A DNA stretch of 64,000 bases, taken from the NCBI GenBank assembly GCA_963969595.1, contig OZ018410.1, forward strand, positions 24,618,913-24,682,912. Direction: 5' to 3'. The stretch's first letter is position 1. Every line of letters begins with the position of its first letter. Origin of the DNA: Neckera pumila. Lineage: Eukaryota > Streptophyta > Bryopsida > Hypnales > Neckeraceae. The position numbers and the translations under genes are program-made. The notes beneath the pieces are model-generated. The model searched no databases. It saw only the letters and a program-made list of their open reading frames with translations, and was not told the origin of the DNA. Positions 61,269-64,000 of the stretch are shown in pieces.

Positions 61269-63952
61269 TTACTCGCCCACAGTCATGCCAAAGCCAAACT
61301 TGTAGTCCTTTTTCCAGTGATCAATCTGCCCTCACAAACAATAACAATCATCAGTACTCATCAATAACCTGGCACAGCCTGGTATTCTTCAATAAGCCTT
61401 GTTTCAAATTAAATGCGAGGGTGAATCATGTATAGATAGGTCCAACTATTCATTGAAAGACCACCATGATATACAGTAAAGAGAATCTCTAGATCTTCTA
61501 AACCCCACATCGCAAGGAAAGTCAAATGAATTGATGAGCAGAAGAGACTAGAATGCTTACTTCTGCAGAGAGCAGGAAGTTGACACCCAAATTGAGCCTC
61601 TCCTCCAGATAAGCTGCAATACAACCATTTGTGTCCAACCTTCCTCTCAAACGGCACTGCAAGGTCAAAAACAAGAAACATGCCTGTAAGATTAGAAAGC
61701 TATACTCATGGTCAGATAGCAAGCTTGACAGAACTATACTAGAAAAAGGACAGATGGCCGGGAAATACAACTATAACCTGTTCTACAAACAGTCGATATA
61801 CTACTAAGGACACGGATTTTCAAATCATCTCACCTGACGGAGGAGGTAGTCATATCCAACGCTAGTGGTTGCCTCCTTTGAATACCAGTTATACAAGAAA
61901 TCCGATGCCAAAGATACCTGAAAGTTTCAAACACAACACTTAATAAAGGCATTTTTGAAGTACTCCAAGCTCCAGCCTCCATGCTACCGCCCTGTTCAAT
62001 TCTTGCGACATGTGGCAGACACAGCACTTGGACTTCTAGTAAACTTCTCTGATTATAGATTTCCACATTAAGGGCCTGTTCCAGAGAGTTGACTTCAATC
62101 TATAGCATGTCCAACTCCATCATGCAGTGGGAGAAAACGGGCCGTCTCCAACAAATGGCATTAATGGATTCACCAAAAGTTGTTACACAAGGAGACAGAG
62201 AATGTACATATCGTGAATGAAATAAGCACGACAGGGTCACAACAATGCGTGATTCAAAGCTTCATGGGACATTCCATGAAATAAGGCACGGACATTACAC
62301 ATGTTCAGGAGGGGATCGAAAGTACCTTGTCTGACACTCGTTGAACATAGGTCAATGAAACAATTCCAGTGCTTGCAAATTGCGCAGTTGCCACCTGCAC
62401 AAACAGACATCTTTAATAGATGATAGCTGGTGACAGGGGACAAAATGTAGATGAGAAAATTCTGCATAAGCCACGCAAATTTGTAGTTCCCAAACTATTA
62501 AAAGGTGTTCACAGTTTCGGCATACCATAACCGGACTGAGGGAGGTTATACGTACCACTTTCTCTGTGTTATATCGGCCAGCGAAACCAATGCCAGACTT
62601 CCGCTGATGGCCCAACCAAAACACTTCACCTCCCAAAGCCACTGTAGGCGTTACACTCTGATTCCAACCAGGCCACATTCTGTGAATAATCAGACAAGGG
62701 ATTTTATCTCTTGTCGCAACCCTTAATCACCCGACGGAACTAATTTGGGCGCCATTTACGAATACGCATCAGATCTTAGGTGTTCAAGGATAGTAAAAGC
62801 TGCGCAACCGGCACCAGGAAAACGGATCGAGTGAAATATGAATCGAACCAACCAGCAGATGTGAGATTCATGGCTAAAGCGACTAAAAATTTCTAACGAG
62901 ATTGTGACTCTCCAGAGCAGCAGACCCAAATGAAATCTACACAAGTTGCAGGCAAGGAAGCCACCAAATGAACATCCAAACTCTGAGCAGTGAACCTGAA
63001 TATAGTTGAACCCGTAGAACGCATTGTTGCCTAGCTGCAATTGAGTCTGATAATCTTTCCCCTGCACATATCGTTCCAGTATAACGTCACCATGAAGCTC
63101 AAGAAAACAAACATGCACGAACGCTCATAGTTCAAACTGCATCCTGTACGAAACATAAATCGGATTCTCGTGCAACACAACATCCAACAACTCAAGGAAA
63201 TGAAACCAGGTCACGAGCATAACAAAAACAGGTTGCAAGGGAATGTAACCAACCCTATAGTCGAAATGGAACATTCCTTGAGAAAAGTGTGGTTCATTTG
63301 TAAGCTGCAACAACAATGGGCAAAGACAACCAGTAAGAGAAAGCAAATCAGCACATCAGATCATGATCGACGTAAAAAGTCTAAATATTTAACCCACAAC
63401 ATACCACTTATATAATCCGCATGGTCCCAACACTACAGTTTCCTGTTTCACTGCCCTGTCTAGACCAAGTGCCTTACCGACAAATCCCAAAGAACCACTA
63501 ACCCGGAGAGTCCAAAATGAAATGAACCGGTTAAATATCGACATAGCACGACAGAACCCTATTTTGCAAAGGTAACTGATAATCTACCTGAGCGTTGACT
63601 TTTACAGAGAATCTATCGGTGAAGTCGTACTTGATTCGAGCGCTCATGCGACCGTCCGTCAGAATGCGGCCGATAAGCATCATCATCTGCAGTCAGACAT
63701 GTCAAAACACATTGTCAATTACAAATCACAGATATGCTAGAAAATGGAAAAAAAACAAATCCAACCTAAAACGTTTGTAGTTCCACAAAACCTCCATGAG
63801 TCGGTAGCCGAAGACATTAGTAATAACAGCAGAGGGAAGGAGAGAGAGTGACCCGTTGGTCGATAAGATTCGCTCCGAACTCATAATGAGCAGCTGGGAC
63901 TTTGATAATCTGCGCTCCTTGAGATGGCACCTCCACTGAGCCCATAAACAGA
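61269..63952 (-). CDS. TOM40: Mitochondrial import receptor TOM40 (beta-barrel channel), N-terminal exons outside the window
   Basis: Nine exons are seen, 5' to 3': 63952-63853, 63686-63588, 63304-63254, 63061-62996, 62657-62556, 62394-62326, 61917-61834, 61656-61561, 61325-61269. They join in frame to 241 residues, so about 70 N-terminal residues of the usual plant length of about 310 lie beyond the right edge. TOM40 forms the general protein-import pore of the mitochondrial outer membrane within the TOM complex. Recognised segments in order are [108 protein letters not shown] and the end [14 protein letters not shown]. All match the plant TOM40 beta-barrel closely, including the C-terminal strand. 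The gene looks intact. The stop codon overlaps a GTAAGT, so an extra 3' exon cannot be strictly excluded. Confidence 0.95.
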
Positions 63953-64000
63953 CTGCACCAACATATCCAAACATATTAGCTGCATAATCAACAACACTTC

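Overview
This window is nuclear DNA of a land plant. Four spliced genes sit in its right half: an RNA-dependent RNA polymerase, an F-box/LRR protein, an organellar MutS2 and TOM40. All have short exons of balanced composition, canonical GT-AG introns and AT-rich intergenic DNA. The proteins resemble flowering-plant orthologues recalled from memory but are clearly diverged. The long AT-rich spacers packed with short transposons, together with this divergence, lead me to guess a bryophyte or other seedless plant. That guess is weak, and no species can be named.

Layout. Positions 1-27,500 hold no gene I can support. They are a graveyard of short non-autonomous elements: a family with CATTAGA...TCTAATG termini (at least eight copies or ends, two subgroups), elements flanked by TTAA with mostly CCC-type ends, long foldback elements, a 200-bp near-perfect hairpin, and microsatellites. 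From 28,581 to 35,874 a 19-exon plus-strand gene encodes an RDR-gamma (RDR3/4/5-type) polymerase. Its catalytic DxDGD motif reads D-L-G-S-D. After about 8 kb of mostly empty spacer with one TTAA-type element, an 8-exon plus-strand gene (44,027-48,437) encodes an FBL4-type F-box/LRR protein. Its first intron is filled with nine degenerate tandem repeats. Only 619 bp further on, the convergent 18-exon MutS2 gene ends (minus strand, 55,993-49,057). It encodes the full ATPase but no Smr nuclease domain. Two further TTAA elements follow. The minus-strand TOM40 gene then runs off the right edge, so its N-terminal exons lie outside the window.

The four genes do not form a pathway: RNA silencing, ubiquitin targeting, organelle DNA/RNA surveillance and mitochondrial protein import. 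Reading frame is kept across every exon junction I placed, so all four look intact. The observations most worth following are the altered RDR active site, the TTAA-flanked (piggyBac-like) short elements and the repeat-built F-box intron. All exon boundaries were placed by hand from splice consensus and family similarity, without transcript data.
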